In this document: positions 47,286 through 57,797 of the stretch, piece after piece
Layout: each line of letters starts with the position of its first letter
How positions within the stretch are numbered: the stretch's first letter is position 1
Assembly (NCBI GenBank): GCA_036872755.1
Contig: JAVHNS010000011.1
Span: 868,001-932,000, forward strand
Length of the DNA stretch: 64,000 nucleotides
Direction: 5' to 3'
From: Orbilia blumenaviensis
Taxonomy: Eukaryota > Ascomycota > Orbiliomycetes > Orbiliales > Orbiliaceae
Program-made: the position numbers and the translations under genes
The notes under the pieces: model-generated
What the model was told of the DNA's origin: nothing
Databases searched by the model: none
What the model saw: the letters and a program-made list of their open reading frames with translations, nothing else

Positions 47286-47900
47286 TCATGCTCGCCAATC
47301 GACCTCAAAGTCCCAGAAACTGACTATCAGTTCTTCCTTCTCTTTTCCTTCCTTGGCCAGCGGCCTGGCCGCATATGCGCTAACATCAACCCACACATCT
47401 TCGTCTTCCTCTGCAAATATCCAATTCACCTCTCTCAAAGGGATCCTCTTATCTCCCTTAATCAAATAAATCCACAGACTTTTCCCAAGCTCATCACTGG
47501 ACCTTTCGACTTCAATCGTAGCCTTTGGACCCTCCGTTTCCGAACCATCGCTTCCCAAGGGAGTAACAGACCAATCCGACCATTTATCACAGCATACGGT
47601 ACCAACCCACGGTTCATCAAGATAGTACTCAATCCCCGTTTTAATCCACTGTGAATCCTCCTTTTTCTGATCTCTCCGCTTGAGGGAGAGTAGAAGACCA
47701 CCTTGGTCGTATTTGTTTAATTCTGAGCGTGGAGGCAGGGAGAAGGTGATCCGTGCACGTTGCAGGTTCTTAAGCGGTTTGCTGCCGAGGCACGCGGTTG
47801 GTGCGTTGAAAACGTTTGTGGTTGGAGGTTTTCTCCAGATATCGGTACCTGCGATCGCTGGGATCCTGAAGTGGGGTTTGGAGGGCGTAGATGCAGACAT
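47286..47900 (-). CDS. DUF1349 family protein
   Basis: A single-exon frame of 204 residues from the first ATG (MSASTPSKPHFRIPAIAGTD). The core ARITFSLPPRSELNKYDQGG, then WIKTGIEYYLDEPWVGTVCCDKWSDWSV and KSLWIYLIKGDKRIPLREVNWIF, matches DUF1349 proteins, which adopt a concanavalin-like beta-sandwich and include yeast Ree1-type regulators of enolase. The exact biochemical role is not established for the family. It has no signal peptide and is probably cytosolic. A Trp-rich end (FWDFEVDWRA) is typical. It is encoded on the same strand as the RanBPM-type gene but 1.6 kb away, so no co-transcription is implied. Confidence 0.85.
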   Translation of the reverse strand: MSASTPSKPHFRIPAIAGTDIWRKPPTTNVFNAPTACLGSKPLKNLQRARITFSLPPRSELNKYDQGGLLLSLKRRDQKKEDSQWIKTGIEYYLDEPWVGTVCCDKWSDWSVTPLGSDGSETEGPKATIEVERSSDELGKSLWIYLIKGDKRIPLREVNWIFAEEDEDVWVDVSAYAARPLAKEGKEKEELIVSFWDFEVDWRA

Positions 47901-49273
47901 GACTTGCAAATGATGAAGATGATGACGGTAATGATAATGATGCGGTTTGTAAATCCTGAACTGTCTTGATAGATATTTTTAAAGTTTTTTTTCTAGTTTT
48001 TTTTTTTTAAGGATCCCGTTCACCGTCCAACTGTAGACCTTCTGATTTATAATTAAAAAAGAAATCCGGGGTACAGTCACAGATTTTATATGCAAAGCTG
48101 GGTAGCTACCTAGGTAGGTAGCTTTAAGAAAGAAAGACACAGAAGCTCGACTCGCTCGCATCGGACTAGTTAGCCAGGCCACGCTACTCGGCACCAGCGA
48201 CATGCAGTGCAGCTGGATATGCTGCATTGGTGCGACCCCAAGGAACAAGAAGCTATGGAGCTCAGCTGGCCAGCTCCCAGATATAGCATATCAGATGTTA
48301 TAACGTAATACCGCGGTACGTATCGACGTCTGTATGCTCCCCGGAGTAATTTCGGGATCTTTTTTTCCCCCATATTATTCATTGAAGTATATTCTAGACT
48401 TAAGCTGAAGCATGAAGTTTTTCGCCCGAACCGTTATGTTTGAATTGCCGGTTTGGAGGCATTGCATATGCATTTCGGTCCACGTTTTTTTTCTCCCCCA
48501 AACTTTACATGTGGGCCAGGTACTGGCTGCTGGCCGCTGATGGGTCTAATTTTGGGGGACGGTAAATATCCAACGTCTACAACGCAATTCTTTTGTTTGA
48601 AAAAAAAAAAAAAAAAAATATTATTATTATTAATACGGGTTGAGGTTGGTCCGAGATTATGCCGATGGTTCCACAAGCACTCTTCATAACAGCCATCTAG
48701 ACTCTTCCTAATTACACGATACTACGGTAGCTTCTTCTAGAACGGTACCATATTCTAGAAGATTAAGGTTTCCTTTTATCTGATGGGGAGAGAAACGTCG
48801 AGAAACAACTCTCAGCAACGTTGGTAAGCCATCTAGATCTAGGCTTTTTAGCTGTGATGCTCCACGCTTTCATTAAAACTTAACCTCCTCCTTTACACCT
48901 TTCTCCTTTAAATTGCTATCGGCTACATCACACTGTCGCTGTCCTCATCACTTCCATTGCCCTAATCGCCTTCATCTTCTCGTTATATATACGTATTTAT
49001 ACCTATCTATCCCTCTTCTATACAGGGACACCCCGTCTCTAGCTTCCCCCCATGCTTCCCACCAGATCCGCAGGCCAGTACTATAATACTAGCTTTGACA
49101 TGGTTTCTGCCTACACCGTCTGTTTAACATTTCTTCTGGTCTCTCCGAAGCATGACAGACGAAAATATATGTTTATACATATATATACCGCTTTACGCCA
49201 GTGACGACACAAGACAACTGGTCAAACGCTACGAAGATGTCTCTCCCTGGTCCTGAAAGAGATCCGGTTATGA

Positions 49274-49298
49274 AGAGAGAGAGAGAGAGAGAGAGAGA
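49274..49298. repeat. (AG)n microsatellite, 25 bp
   Basis: Uninterrupted AG alternation is seen directly. Confidence 0.9.
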
Positions 49299-51383
49299 AG
49301 CAAGCCATGCATGAAGGCGATGGGACTGCCTTTTATCTATTTTATATATACTTTGCTACTGAAGCTGGGAGTTTACAGAAGCCAGCATATATATATACAC
49401 GGGCAGTCGGCATTGAATTCGTTGAGATAGGTCGACGAGGCAGCACCAGATATGATATATAATATATATGTCGTCATATCTCGGGCCATTCTCGCCCGCT
49501 ATGGCTACTAGCAAAGGGATACGGGGAACCTTACCTGTGACCTATCGTCGAAAAATATGCGCATCAGCATGTACCAGCAAGCCTTGCGGACGCCAGCTTA
49601 TGTCGAGAAGAAAAGAAAGAAGCAGCAAGAGAGTACATCCTGCCTACATCCACCAAGGGGATTTAGTATATATGTGGTCTCGATACCGCGGTCCTAGAAG
49701 CACGTGTCTTGAGTATGTATGCAACATACCAGGGTTCGTCCACGCCTGGCTACTAGCCTAGCCTTTATTATCTCACTCATATGAGATCCCAACCTCTTCG
49801 AATATTTCGCAAGGTACCATGTTTGAGCATATGAAGGTAACTAGGGGCATAGGATCTTGCCACATCATAAAACACTTTACGTGGGTTCGTTTTATGGTTG
49901 GTGTTATGGTTAAAGAGTTTGCAGCACTCTTACACGGTTCTGGAGGTTCCTCGACGATGCTTGTAACAGGCTCGATGTATAGATATATATAAAACCCTGG
50001 CAGGGGATGCATACGATGGCTGCTGGGGTTGTTATGCTAGTCCTATCAGTTTGCGCGTCGGAAGTTATGTCACAGATTGGCGACTGGTGGTCTAGTAGCT
50101 ACGCAACTGCTTACCACTCATGCTCCGAAAACCAACATATATGAGAAAGAGCACCATCAATACATGCAAAACACCGCTGTCGAGGGATGGATCCAATTTC
50201 ATAGCTATCGCAAATGGAATTTCCAAATATGTCACAATATGACGCTACCAAGGGTCTTTGCTGGTCTATGACCTTGCTCGACCTAGCTGGGACCTGGGTT
50301 CGAAAGAAGACGAACGCGCTTGGGGAATATATCACATGGGGCTGAGGGGATTCATGCGTATGACGCTCGCATACCCCTGTGCTCATTCGAACGGTTCAAG
50401 CCGAGACCAATATATACGTATATAGATTTACAGCTGACCTCACGGATAAGGCTGCTCCAGCGCCGAACTCAGAGGAAAGTATGGCCGCTACATGTCTACA
50501 GATCCAAACAAGGCACCCAGACCCTCGAAATGTGGTTTGTAACTAGAATTCCAACGGCCGCTTGTTGATGAGATACAAGATATCTCTGGAGCAAAAAATA
50601 TGGACAGTACTACGCAACCCTGTTCATGCATATACCGAACATCACAGCCCCAGTTTATGGTTTTTTAGTGAACCAAAACAATTCGGTTCAACCCATGATT
50701 TATAATTTACACAACATAGTTTTGAACACGATTTGTGAAACACAGGCATATATGTGTATATATATACCAGGAAGCGGACTGCGAATCTGATGTCCCCGGG
50801 TTTTTAATGACTATCTTGAATTTATGATATCCAAAGAGGACTACAGCCATATACAAGCCACTAATGGAATCAAGATGAAAGACCTCAAATTCATACACAA
50901 CGGCTTTCCACATTCATCAAAGGGTATATACGTACCGGCCCCTAGGAATGGCTTGGATGCCGAACCGCAAGTCCATAATGACTGAATAGAGACAAGGGGA
51001 GAGGAGATATGTACCTCGAGAAATCTGTCGTCGACTTCAGTGTCTGTATACAAAAAAAATGCATAATCAACATACGGCTGACACTTACAAATCAATAAGA
51101 AATGCATTTTTTAAAACATAAAATGCTCGCTTGCATAATGGATAGGCTAGCTCGAGGAGCACGGAGGTCAATTATATGTCGTGCGGGACATCTCAGAGTA
51201 GATATATACATATATACGGATATTGGATGGCAAATGCATGCCGCAGTTCAGTTCGTTACCTTTCATGCCCATCGAATGGATGCTGCTGCTATAAAGGAAT
51301 CTAGTCCAGACCACAAAACGACCTAAACCATATCGAGTGTGGAGGGGATATGTTATTATATATATAACTACTAGCTTTGAGAA

Positions 51384-51515
51384 ATGATTGCTCGCGAGTG
51401 TGGCGTTGGATATGTCCCTCCGGCCCACTTCATCGAGGATCTACTAAACAACATGTCTGTGGGGTGCAGGAGTTTATGTATCGGTAAAATTGATTTCTCT
51501 CTTGCCATTTCGGTA

Positions 51516-51546
<31 letters not shown>

Positions 51547-51673
51547 TCAGACTACGAAAACAGGGCGAGGAGGCGTCGCCTCATCGAAGAAGACAAAGTC
51601 TTCGAATAAGATGGAAGGCGCCGAATTCATGAACGATAACGGCGATCAGATGGTTACAGTCCATCCAGTATGA
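51384..51673 (+). CDS. Possible two-exon small gene, unknown
   Basis: An ATG-initiated frame (MIARECGVGYVPPAHFIEDL...) of 43 codons ends at a GTAATA donor (51513). A TA-repeat intron of only 38 bases ends TTTCAG at 51550, and an in-phase second exon reads TTKTGRGGVASSKKTKSSNK and stops at 51673, for 83 residues in total. The second exon is basic then acidic and looks protein-like. The intron is shorter than usual for fungi and has no branch-site match, and the ATG is preceded at once by an in-frame stop, so the model is tentative. Confidence 0.25.
51516..51543. repeat. (AT)n microsatellite, 28 bp
   Basis: Uninterrupted AT alternation is seen directly; it lies inside the possible short intron of the tentative 51384 gene. 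Confidence 0.9.
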
Positions 51674-54542
51674 GCTAAACTTCGAGGTCAAGTCCGGTAC
51701 TACTGGTGGGATATCATGCTCTAATTTTAAAAAACATGATGTGTAAGATTTCTGCAATAAGAGCGATTACGGCCAACCCTCTCCAAGTAGTATGCCGGAA
51801 AGAAGAAAACCAGGATGCGACATGGCCGTCCGCTGCGGTCTATGACATTTACAGTAATAACGAGTCTGAAGGCTCTGTTAATTGGGTCAGGATGCCGATA
51901 AGATGGAAACGAAGCTGTATTTATATATGCGATGGCTCTAGCTAATAAACTTCAAGCCAAGATATATTGGAGCCCGCGAATGGGACTTCTCCCGGACATG
52001 GTAACAACAGAACTTACAGTTTTGAAATACCAATTGGTCATATTGAAGGGTTATTCTGTATGTGTCGCCCTAAAGCCACACCGGAATGGGTAGATCCCTA
52101 CGAAAATATACCAATGCTAAGACAAGGTAGCGTCGAGAACACAATGTGGAAAACAGAGGGACAGGATTCCATGCGCACGATCGCCTGCAAATACAGTGTC
52201 TAGTAATATTCACAACCGCGTGAGACCAACATTACTATTCACAGGAGATATGGAGCGTCAACAGCATGATGTATTCTTTGAGAAAAAAGTGTCAGATGCA
52301 AAGAATTGAAAGGGCCTAGTGATCGGATTAGGCGCACGAAGCCAGGGATTTGGAGAAAAGAGAGAAAAAACAGCAAATTCAAGAAAACCCATGTCTGCCT
52401 GGGTACTAGCCTTGTAGGGGTCTGAACTAGTCTCAACGAGACCAGTCTGAACCCGGATATCCTAGTTATTTATCGATTGACAAAACAGAACTAAACGCCT
52501 TAATGGTGGATAGCGAGCTATCGATATCAACCGATTCCGCCATAATGATATCACTAGATGTATTGTGGTGCTAAATAATTACAAGGGCTATATAAGATGT
52601 TCGTTGTAGATTCTAGAGGCAGAGATACTCACCATACATGCTCTTAGCCTCTGTAGCTGGATATTGATAGGTGCCTAGGCATATATCTATATCAGTGCGG
52701 TGGATATTCTCACATCCGAATACTGGAATCAGAGCTCGTGGTTAATTACTTTTAATTACGCTCCATATACTTCTTGCCGTCCTATATGATCGATGGAAGG
52801 CTATTTTCGCTCATTACCATCCGAAACAAATTTGGATAGCGTTGCCGCTAAAGATTTCTCTGCCTGCATACCCGCCATGACAATTACTATATCATTGGTA
52901 TGGTTAGATCAGCATCTTCTCCCCAATGCATCGATTTCCTAGTTTGCAAAATCCTCAGAATACGGGAGTCCTGTTCGAATCTTATATATTGAAAAGTGGA
53001 TAGAAGGAGGAGGGGAAGGGAGAGAAACCTCCTGCTATGGGAATATCTATCTGTATATATATGATGCGCTAATGTATCCTTGAGCGAGAGGGAGGCTGTT
53101 ATTATGATTACGACTTCCTTGACAAGCATGGCAAAGGCGAAGGCGGCCATGAGAAACAATCAATCGGGTTCCGATATATAGACCCAGCCCGCTATAGGCA
53201 ACTGCCAGAGGATATCATCGGCACGCTCCGGGATACTTATGACTTGGTCTGGTGAACTGTTTCATAAATAAATCAGCAGGCGAGTTCAGTTCTGATTTAT
53301 TTTCATAAGTGGCATTCCGAACTTCCAATTGATGGACTGTAGAAGGCGGAGCTGTTGTTTACCGTATATGACATCTGATCAGCTTGACCAACGATCTCGG
53401 GATCCCGTTCCATTTGGAGTATGAGCAAAACTAGAGGCAAAGATCTCACTTGCACGCACAACCCGAAATGATTGCCCACCCGAGACACCGGACTCCTAGC
53501 GGTAGTGTTTTATGAAAGCCCACTCACCCACCTCCACAAATCTCGTACCCCTAAGCGCCGGCTCCATGACATCAATATTGGATACTTAGCAATGTTCCAC
53601 GCCCTCGGAGAAATGACATGTTAGTGGGTCTAACAGCTAATCGAGGTACGCATGGATTGAGGTAAACGTTCAGGGAATTTCCTGTCAGCTAAAAAACAGC
53701 TTGACGGATATTCATGATATCCATCGCCTATGATCGGTGTCCTTTGAAAGCGCTTGGGCAGGACCTGGATGCGGTAAAGGCATCTTCCACCACCGCATGT
53801 CATTCAATAGACTTGGCACTCTCATGACAAATAGGAAATTTCATCTTGATTTGTTTTGAGGCTAGAATAGAATATCTAAAAACCTAGAAAATCATATCCC
53901 ATGGCAGTTGGGAAAAGATGCAGGGTCTTCCATCGAATGCGTATAGGAGGACATCATGGTTTTACGGCATTATCGCATCCAGTTTACTGGAATAGGGATG
54001 ACTATTGGGGTACGGTTCTACGGAATTTCCGCTATTAAACTAGATGTGATTTGGGGTGAGGAGGTATATAATGTTATGCTATGTTAGATATTCAGCCTTT
54101 TCTGACGAGATAAATATACAGAAAATGCGGCATGGAGCCCCAGAGCTTGAGGAATTGGTCTTTTAGAACTTCTAGCCGTCAATTTCGACATTACCTATGA
54201 TACGGTGATTGAAGCAGCGCATCGCATGTTTATGAATTTCAGAAAAATTTGGGATAATTTCTATGCTACTAGAAGCTTCAATGTAATGTATGATTAAGAG
54301 TTCTGAGATTCAAAGATTGTTGAATTTCTTCACTGAGATGGGTTCATGGGTTCTGAACTATGCCCACTAGGAGCGAGGCCTAATTAAATACAAACGCTGG
54401 CGTATGATGCATCTGGATATCTGCCATAGCCTCACAACATAATAAAACGTAACAAGATGCTAACAAAATAGGTATATTAAAAACAGAAAACTGTGAAATT
54501 CATGATATAACTGCTACCAATAATGGCCTTTAGATTTTTCAA

Positions 54543-56084
54543 TTATTTACTTCCGCCGTAACGATACATAAGCTCCTCATCCTCGCTGCGCGGAACAGAC
54601 CGACGAACCCTTTTAATAAGAGTAGTCGTAGGCGGCTCAACACCACGCTTCTTAATCATAGGCGCAGCATTAGCTGTAACACGAGCCCTCAAGGCACCCT
54701 GACTAATAACCTTAAATCCTTCCGGCAAATCCGTTGGTGTAGCTGAGCTACCCGCACCGGTAGGAGTAGCCACAACGTTTCCTGGACCGTTTTGTCCCTC
54801 TTGACGGTCAAAGTCGTGAACTCCTGCTGTGGCGGCAGCAGCGGCTGGGATATCGTTTGAAATGACGCTGAATCCATTAGGGAGCGCTGGGAGAGATGGC
54901 TGAGCGGCAGGTGAGGATACTACTGGTTGTACTGCGCCGAGGCTTGGAATTGCGGCTCCTGGGACTACGGGGACGATTTGAGCAGGGGCTGAGGGGAGTG
55001 GTAGTGCAGCAGGTGCGCTGGATACTGGAGCGTTCGCTGGGGCACTTGCACTTGGGAGTGGGAAACCGGCTGGGGCGCTAGAAGCTGGAATTTCTGCTGG
55101 AGCACTTGGGAGAGGGAGACCCGCTGGAGCACTGGAAGCGATTGGAAGAGGAAGACCAGCCGGGGCACTAGAAGCAGGAACTTCAGCTGGGGCAGTTGGT
55201 AGAGGGAGTCCTGCAGCGCCACTGGAGATTGGGCCGGGCTGTGCTGACACTGCTCCTGTTGGAGCAGCACTTGGCTGAACTGGTTGTTCAACGACACCAG
55301 AAGGACCAGATATGTTTCCAATGACAGAGAAACCTGGCGGTAGGTCTCCTTCAACTTTCAGAGGATCGTCGACAGGACCAGTTGGTGCTTTTCCGGGAAG
55401 ATCACCACTTCCTGGAGGGAAAACAATTGGAGCAGCCCCAGGCTCTCCAGGTGTACCCGCACCTGGCGTACCCGGGTTCGTTGGTAGAACTGGCACTGGC
55501 ACAATTGGCAGAACGGGGCCCGCTGTTGGAGCTACACTGGGAGCGGCTTCGCTTGGAACAGCCCCACTGGGAACGACTGCGCTAGGAACGACTCCAGCCG
55601 GGGCGGAAGTTGCAGGAACTTCTGGCAATGCGCTGGGAACAACACCACTGGCTACGCCAGTGACAGGTATCCCTGGCGCTGCACTAGGAACAACCTCACT
55701 GACAACTGCAGTGGGCGCTGGTAATACAGGCGCCGCACTAGGAATGACAATGGCTGGGGCAGTAGTTGCAGGTAATTCTGCTACTACGCTGGATGTCGAA
55801 ACTCCAGTGTCGGGAACAGTTGGAATCTGCCCCGGTAGTTGTGGTTGTGCCCCGGGAACTCCTCCAGTGGGTAATTTGGGCAATTGCGGTATTTGACGTC
55901 GTACTCGATTGCGGTTGGTATACCTTCGGGCTATTGGGGCTATCTGTCTTGCTGGCCCTTCCCCAGGGGCAGGCCATTGGACCTCTGCAGCTCCATTATT
56001 ATTTCTGTTTTCCAATCTACCAATAACACTTGCTGAAGAAAGAGAAATCAAAAGAGGGGCGATTAAAAATGTTGAAGTCTTCAT
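54543..56084 (-). CDS. Secreted Pro/Ala/Ser-rich repeat proprotein
   Basis: This is a single-exon gene of 513 residues. The first 20 or so residues (MKTSTFLIAPLLISLSSASV) form a clear signal peptide. The mature part is almost wholly Pro, Ala, Ser, Val and Gly, with degenerate repeats built on SAPAGLPLP, SAPAEIPASSAPAG and VVPSA; it has no obvious fold and should be extended and heavily O-glycosylated, as in cell-wall or extracellular matrix proteins. A basic cluster near residues 53-63 (IARRYTNRNRVRRQ) and a C-terminal series (KKR, IKR, VRR) are Kex2-type dibasic sites. The tail after the last one, SVPRSEDEELMYRYGGSK, differs sharply in composition. No GPI signal is present. The longer frame upstream has no ATG, so the start is 56084. 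Function unknown. Confidence 0.82.
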   Translation of the reverse strand: MKTSTFLIAPLLISLSSASVIGRLENRNNNGAAEVQWPAPGEGPARQIAPIARRYTNRNRVRRQIPQLPKLPTGGVPGAQPQLPGQIPTVPDTGVSTSSVVAELPATTAPAIVIPSAAPVLPAPTAVVSEVVPSAAPGIPVTGVASGVVPSALPEVPATSAPAGVVPSAVVPSGAVPSEAAPSVAPTAGPVLPIVPVPVLPTNPGTPGAGTPGEPGAAPIVFPPGSGDLPGKAPTGPVDDPLKVEGDLPPGFSVIGNISGPSGVVEQPVQPSAAPTGAVSAQPGPISSGAAGLPLPTAPAEVPASSAPAGLPLPIASSAPAGLPLPSAPAEIPASSAPAGFPLPSASAPANAPVSSAPAALPLPSAPAQIVPVVPGAAIPSLGAVQPVVSSPAAQPSLPALPNGFSVISNDIPAAAAATAGVHDFDRQEGQNGPGNVVATPTGAGSSATPTDLPEGFKVISQGALRARVTANAAPMIKKRGVEPPTTTLIKRVRRSVPRSEDEELMYRYGGSK

Positions 56085-57797
56085 CTTGGAAATGCTGATA
56101 CAGAAGTCAAATTTGCAAAGAATGAGCGTAATAAGAAAGAACAAACAAAAGTAAAATAAATGGATATAAAAATTTGTAAAAGAGCGTTACCAGAACAGCC
56201 CAAAGACCTCACAGAGGTACGAAGTGAATTGAAGACGAAAAGAAAAGGAAAAGGAAGGTAAAGAAACGAGAGCAAGTTTGTCCAAATGGACGTTGAATGA
56301 CACTGCTTTTCAGAAGATTACGGAAGAGGGGAAAACTTTTGGAATGGGTGGGTATCTCTAGTTATATAACATGTCTTGTGGTTTATGCACTAGCATGCTG
56401 GGAGAAGAAACAATTTGAATCCACTTTTGAGGGTGAGGATACAATCTCGCAGGTGGCTTGAAACATCGTCCTCAAGCTTCAGCCTCTCTTGCTGTCGCTT
56501 GGTGGTGGACCTAAAAATTGGCATGGGAAACATATGCAGGTACTGTAGGTCGCTAATCTGCATTAAACCAACTACGACTTCTTGGGATAAATTCATTTTC
56601 TTTTTTTCTCTCTAATCGGTATTTATCTATCTATCTTCGTGAAAGATTTGTTTATTTCCTGAACATAGACCAAAATTGTTGAATTATCCTTTAGTTAACG
56701 GATATTTAGAATATTCCAGCCCAATAAAATGCAGCCGTTCCTGTAAAACTCGAAAACTTAGCGATTTTGATAACTATTTTAGGAGTAAAAAAACTCAAGG
56801 CTATAATCCAGTTAACAGAAATTCCATCCGAATCTTCAAAAGGTTTCTTCTTCACCCAAGTCCCACTGTCTCGATGCCAAACAGGCACTGCCCGCTGCCG
56901 TTTTATGCGGCTCTCTCGTTACAACAACACCTTCTCGAGATAGGAAATGAGACGTCCAATCCAGCCAATCGGAGAAAAGTAACCCCTGTCACTCTGCTAC
57001 GCCAGGGATGTCAGAGGCCTCCAAGTTTGGTTTAGATCCTGTTTCAAACCACACGCCGCAACAACTCCTTCAACAGGAGGCCGGAGATTTTTCTTTCGAT
57101 TTCTAAAATTTTCATGAAAAGGTATTATAGATTTTTCTCGAATTATTGAATTTCTAAGCGCTAATTGGCCGTATAATGTTCGGGCCCAGCAAGCTAGGGC
57201 CTCCTATTCTTAGATTTATATTAAATGACTGCACTCTGATGTCATATTTGCGGGTGTCCCGCTGGACGTGCGTATCACATTTTGCGGTAGCTTGGCCTCA
57301 GAGTATCCTATATCGTCTTTGTCAAGTGATATGATGCGGCTTCTTACAAACCAACCCCAAGTTCACACGACCGTGTGTCGTAAATCTGGTTTAGAAACCA
57401 ATAGGTGTAGGTCAGGTTTCTGGAGTTTGAATATCTATACTCGATAAGTGTTCGGCTCGAACCGAATGAAGCCTATGTGACCCCACTATGTGACATATTC
57501 TAGAAAGCGAGCGTGAGCTCATGGAAGCATTGATCCTTGCGGTATGCGGTAGTTTATAAGAAAGAATTGATCTTCTTTTTTTTAGTGTTTTTTTCTTGAT
57601 TTTAGCCATTGCTTCTAGAAACCTAACCATTACTGTCTTTTCGAAAGGTTGGGCTGGTCCTACCGATAACGCTGGTCGTACTTCGCTTCTTTTATACATA
57701 TTTTTTTAATATACGCTTTTAATACCTCTAGTTTCATCGCTGTGCGATTTAAACTACTCCACGGACTCAAAATACTAATAGACCGGATCTAATCGAA
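56085..57797. promoter_or_regulatory. Divergent spacer between the Pro-rich and subtilisin genes
   Basis: No gene is supported in 1.7 kb. A short frame on the minus strand (56888-56706, PVWHRDSGTWVKKKPFEDSD) looks protein-like but has no further support. The spacer should contain both promoters. Confidence 0.45.

Larger units (their letters stand above)
47901..54542. other. AT-rich, gene-poor island with short ORFs
   Basis: About 6.6 kb without a confident gene. The sequence is rich in TATATA steps and microsatellites (GA run at 49274-49298; TA run at 51516-51543). Several short frames look protein-like by composition: 51102-51326 (+, 74 residues), 51384-51673 (+, a two-exon reading), 51736-51945 (+, 69 residues), 51967-52203 (+, no ATG) and 53150-52887 (-, with a hydrophobic helix). 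None is recognisable. The region may hold lineage-specific genes, decayed genes, or both. Confidence 0.45.

Noticed and set aside
55312..55896. 194-codon plus-strand Gly/Thr-rich frame
   Set aside because: It is the complement of the Pro/Ala/Ser repeat gene, which has a signal peptide and ATG on the other strand.
56676..57035. 119-codon plus-strand frame
   Set aside because: It starts at TTG, lacks motifs and overlaps another frame on the minus strand.
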